From Butyrivibrio sp. (lineage in GTDB: Bacteria > Bacillota > Clostridia > Lachnospirales > Lachnospiraceae), in the NCBI GenBank assembly GCA_017446685.1, contig JAFSQI010000127.1, forward strand, positions 1 through 64,000: a stretch of 64,000 bases of DNA. Direction: 5' to 3'. Of the stretch, positions 61,593-64,000 are shown piece by piece (positions within the stretch are counted from its first letter, which is position 1; each line of letters opens with the position of its first letter). A program made the position numbers and the translations under genes. The notes under the pieces were generated by a model. The model was given only the letters and a program-made list of their open reading frames with translations. It did not search any database and had not been told where the DNA came from.

Positions 61593-62549
61593 CTATTTTC
61601 CTGTAACCTGAGTAGATTCTTTTTCAAGAGCAGATGGTTCCAATAATTGAGTTGCTTTAGCAGCATTGGATTTATCCATTGCAGCTAAAATACTTGAACG
61701 ATTATCTACTGACATTTGAGCAAGAATCCTCGCAACTAACTGAAGCTGATTTTCTTCAACCATCTGATCAAAAAGGCCTGCCGCATCTTTGGCTTTCATA
61801 GATGAATAAGTCTTGGCAAATGCCTCAATAGCATCATCTTCAAGTTCACCTGCAACAATTTCTTTATAAAGTTCTGCCGCTGTTTCAGGGTCTACCATCG
61901 CATAATAACTGGCGTATGCCGAAGCATCCGGAGCATAGTCTCCATAAACAACACTTGCATAAAATGATGCTCTTTCCTCATAAAAATCTTTTTGCTGCTG
62001 TTCAAAAGGCTCCAGTCTCGTCACTTCAGTTTGAAGCTTCTCTATTGTAGCTTCATAACTGCTGTTTTGCTCCATCTCTGATTGAAGAGCCTGCTCAAGT
62101 CTTTTTATATAGGCATTAGCTTCTTCAAGTGATTCCATTCCTGAAGCAGAAGAATCTGTACTGCTGGCATCAGTAGTATATTCATCCTCCGCTGTCTGTT
62201 TTACAGCGCTGTCAGGCAGAATCATGTTCAAATATGGAACATCTTTGATAATTGGAGCAAGGACATCTGAGCCAAATCCGCCTACATCAAGTTTGATAAG
62301 TAAAGCCATGATAGCAAGCCATATCAAAACAATAAGAAAGGTTATTACAATCGTAGCAAAACCGCCTGCATTATCTCCATTAATTTCGGCAGTTCTATCC
62401 GCAAATTCCTGCTCTTTTTCTTTTTGCTCCTTGCGCTGTTGCTTTAATTGTTTCTGATATTCCTTCTTATCTGCCTTTAACTTGGCTTTCGCAGCCTTTG
62501 GATCATCGATATTATTTGGAAGAGTACCGTTTGTGCCTGTATTAGCCAT
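61593..62549 (-). CDS. MotE/YlxF-like flagellar protein with MgtE N-terminal-like domain
   Basis: 318 residues. A basic N-terminal coiled coil, one membrane helix (about 65-88), a second coiled coil and a C-terminal helical domain (about 200-305, AETAAELYKEIVAGELEDDAIEAFAKTYSSMKAKDAAGLFDQMVE ... VARILAQMSVDNRSSILAAMD) of the MgtE-N superhelix type. Such proteins (YlxF in B. subtilis, MotE elsewhere) sit between fliJ and fliK and are linked with motor or export function. It is longer than usual in the N terminus. Confidence 0.8.
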   Translation of the reverse strand: MANTGTNGTLPNNIDDPKAAKAKLKADKKEYQKQLKQQRKEQKEKEQEFADRTAEINGDNAGGFATIVITFLIVLIWLAIMALLIKLDVGGFGSDVLAPIIKDVPYLNMILPDSAVKQTAEDEYTTDASSTDSSASGMESLEEANAYIKRLEQALQSEMEQNSSYEATIEKLQTEVTRLEPFEQQQKDFYEERASFYASVVYGDYAPDASAYASYYAMVDPETAAELYKEIVAGELEDDAIEAFAKTYSSMKAKDAAGLFDQMVEENQLQLVARILAQMSVDNRSSILAAMDKSNAAKATQLLEPSALEKESTQVTGK

Positions 62550-62595
62550 GAAAATCCTCCGGTAAATTTCGTGTTACTTTATTTTTTTATACCTC

Positions 62596-63054
62596 TTAGT
62601 TTGTTACACGCTGTCTTTGTCCGTAGGTATAACTTATGCGCTGATCATTTTCTTTGGCTTCTTCCTGCTTTTCTTCTTCAATGAATTCAGCAAAAGCCCT
62701 GTCTCTTAAAATCTCCTGCATTTTGCGTTCCTGAATAGCTCTCGTAAGCCTTACTCTTATTTTTTCGACAATTTCCTCATGCATCTTAACAACCTGGGCC
62801 TGTGAAGCTATCATTACATCCATTTGCGCGGTCGCGTATTGATTATCGAGAATATCCTGCAAATTAAGTTTTTCCTCATTGCGAAGATTTTCTGCTTCCA
62901 AAAGATAATTGTCTTTTCTTCGAAAATAATCATCCAGAATATCCTGCTGTCTGTTAAGCTCGCTTTGGGCAGCAGCATACTCCATTTTAATCTGGCCTTC
63001 AGTCTTTTGTTTGATGTTTAGAATGCTCTGCATTCTGTACACAAATTTAGCCAT
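62596..63054 (-). CDS. fliJ: Flagellar export chaperone FliJ
   Basis: 152 residues, almost entirely coiled coil as in FliJ (KFVYRMQSILNIKQKTEGQIKMEYAAAQSEL). It forms the stalk of the FliI ATPase and helps export. It lies 14 nt downstream of fliI and before the MotE-like gene. Confidence 0.92.
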   Translation of the reverse strand: MAKFVYRMQSILNIKQKTEGQIKMEYAAAQSELNRQQDILDDYFRRKDNYLLEAENLRNEEKLNLQDILDNQYATAQMDVMIASQAQVVKMHEEIVEKIRVRLTRAIQERKMQEILRDRAFAEFIEEEKQEEAKENDQRISYTYGQRQRVTN

Positions 63055-63068
63055 TAAAACCTCTGTTA

Positions 63069-64000
63069 CTAATCTTTAAATATATCAAGAAGCATCCCTC
63101 TTATTTCCTCGAAGGTAAACTTCTCATCAGTTTCCTGCATCAAAAAAGCATTAACTTTTTCAATCTTAGAGACAGCATAATCAATATTTTTATTTGCTCC
63201 CGCCCTATATGCACCGATATTAATAAGATCTTCGGCATCATTGTATGTCGCAAGAACATTTTTAAGCTTACCTGCCGCTTTTTTGTGCTCAGGGTCAGCA
63301 ATTGCAGACATACATCTGGAAATACTGGCAAGAACATCAATTGCAGGATAGTGATTCTTTTGGGCAAGCTTTCTGTTAAGAACAATATGTCCGTCAAGAA
63401 TACCTCTTGCAGTATCGGTGATAGGTTCATTCATATCATCACCGTCCACAAGAACAGTGTAAAGACCTGTTATTGAACCATTTCTTGACCTGCCTGCCCT
63501 TTCAAGAAGCTTTGGCATCTCTGCATAAACGCTTGGTGGATACCCTCTTGATACAGGCGGTTCACCACTTGCAAGGCCAATTTCTCTTTGTGCCATGGAA
63601 AAACGTGTAAGAGAATCCATCATCAAAAGCACATCTTTTCCCTTATCACGAAAATACTCCGCAATAGAAGTAGCTGTCTTGGCTGCTTTCAGTCTTTCAA
63701 GAGCCGGTTTATCGGAGGTCGCACAGACAACGATTGAGCGCTTCATTCCCTCCTCGCCCAGATCTCTTTCTATAAATTCTCTGACTTCTCTGCCTCGCTC
63801 TCCTATAAGGGCGATAACATTTATATCAGCCTGGGTATTTCTGGCAAACATACCAAGCAGTGTACTTTTTCCAACGCCGGAGCCTGCAAATATTCCGATT
63901 CTCTGCCCCTTGCCAACTGTTAAAAGCCCATCCACCGCTTTAACTCCGAGAGATAAGACATCGGAAATCGGATCCCTTGTCATGGGGTCCGGTGGCTGAT
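63069..64000 (-). CDS. fliI: Flagellar export ATPase FliI (N terminus beyond the window)
   Basis: The reading frame is open to the right end of the window (codons QPPDP precede the first Met), so the gene continues outside; about 310 of an expected 435-440 residues are seen. Walker A GIFAGSGVGKSTLLGMF, Walker B VLLMMDSLTRFSMAQREIGL and ASGEPP are present. It powers flagellar protein export. The gene order fliI-fliJ-MotE-like is the standard Firmicute one. Confidence 0.97.
   Translation of the reverse strand, partial: QPPDPMTRDPISDVLSLGVKAVDGLLTVGKGQRIGIFAGSGVGKSTLLGMFARNTQADINVIALIGERGREVREFIERDLGEEGMKRSIVVCATSDKPALERLKAAKTATSIAEYFRDKGKDVLLMMDSLTRFSMAQREIGLASGEPPVSRGYPPSVYAEMPKLLERAGRSRNGSITGLYTVLVDGDDMNEPITDTARGILDGHIVLNRKLAQKNHYPAIDVLASISRCMSAIADPEHKKAAGKLKNVLATYNDAEDLINIGAYRAGANKNIDYAVSKIEKVNAFLMQETDEKFTFEEIRGMLLDIFKD

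Overview
The window looks like a chromosomal segment of an AT-rich, motile, anaerobic Firmicute of the family Lachnospiraceae, most likely in the Butyrivibrio/Pseudobutyrivibrio group. The reasons are: flagellar, ech/hyp and housekeeping genes with Clostridia-type proteins, a B. subtilis-like fla/che gene order running into rpsB-tsf, a FapA (DUF342) and a DUF6115-like gene beside sigD, and an Ech-type membrane hydrogenase, which is known from rumen butyrivibrios. The genus is an inference. Apart from the first gene, every confident gene lies on the minus strand.

Layout. 66-4316 (+): a giant double acyl-CoA dehydratase activase-like protein. 4394-10594: housekeeping genes (small coiled-coil protein, polysaccharide deacetylase, metA, ligA, RluF-like pseudouridine synthase, MecA-like adaptor). 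10658-21170: one long energy-metabolism block, csoR-echABCDEF-hypFCDE in transcription order, encoding a group 4 [NiFe] hydrogenase, four of its maturation proteins and a probable metal-sensing repressor. 21325-24297: OhrR-type peroxide sensor and a CtpE-like P-type cation pump. 24424-26324: minCDE division-site genes. 26448-28270: rpsB-tsf. 28598-31029: three envelope or motility-adjacent genes. 31210-64000: a nearly complete fla/che operon, fliI (cut by the window edge), fliJ, a MotE/YlxF-like gene, fliK, flgD, a TIGR02530-like gene, flgE, flbD, motA, motB, fliL, fliM, fliY, fliO, fliP, fliQ, fliR, flhB, flhA, flhF, flhG, a PilZ-type gene, cheB, cheA, cheW, cheC, cheD, a small membrane protein, sigD and fapA. 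cheY and cheR are not present.

The most unusual part is 58749-61553. Between the MotE-like gene and fliK, where other Firmicutes go directly from one to the other, there is a separately controlled flagellin cassette. It is bounded by a terminator (61513-61553), starts with a sigma-D-type promoter (61428-61454), and holds a 52-residue N-terminal flagellin remnant, a four-cysteine-cluster protein, and a 632-aa flagellin whose central region carries an HEMTH zinc-metalloprotease motif and a downstream Glu. The last is a flagellinolysin, i.e. a flagellin that can make the filament itself a protease. A second sigma-D-type promoter with the same spacing then restarts transcription into fliK. The flagellinolysin family is already described; the cassette arrangement and the partner genes are what I would look at.

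Other points worth attention: a 996-aa hook protein about twice the usual size, a GC-rich multi-hairpin element (52645-52730) next to it, Ala-rich tails on both iron-sulfur subunits of the hydrogenase, and a promoter plus large terminator-like leader hairpin in front of the csoR-ech operon. No rRNA, tRNA, insertion sequence, CRISPR array or prophage was seen.
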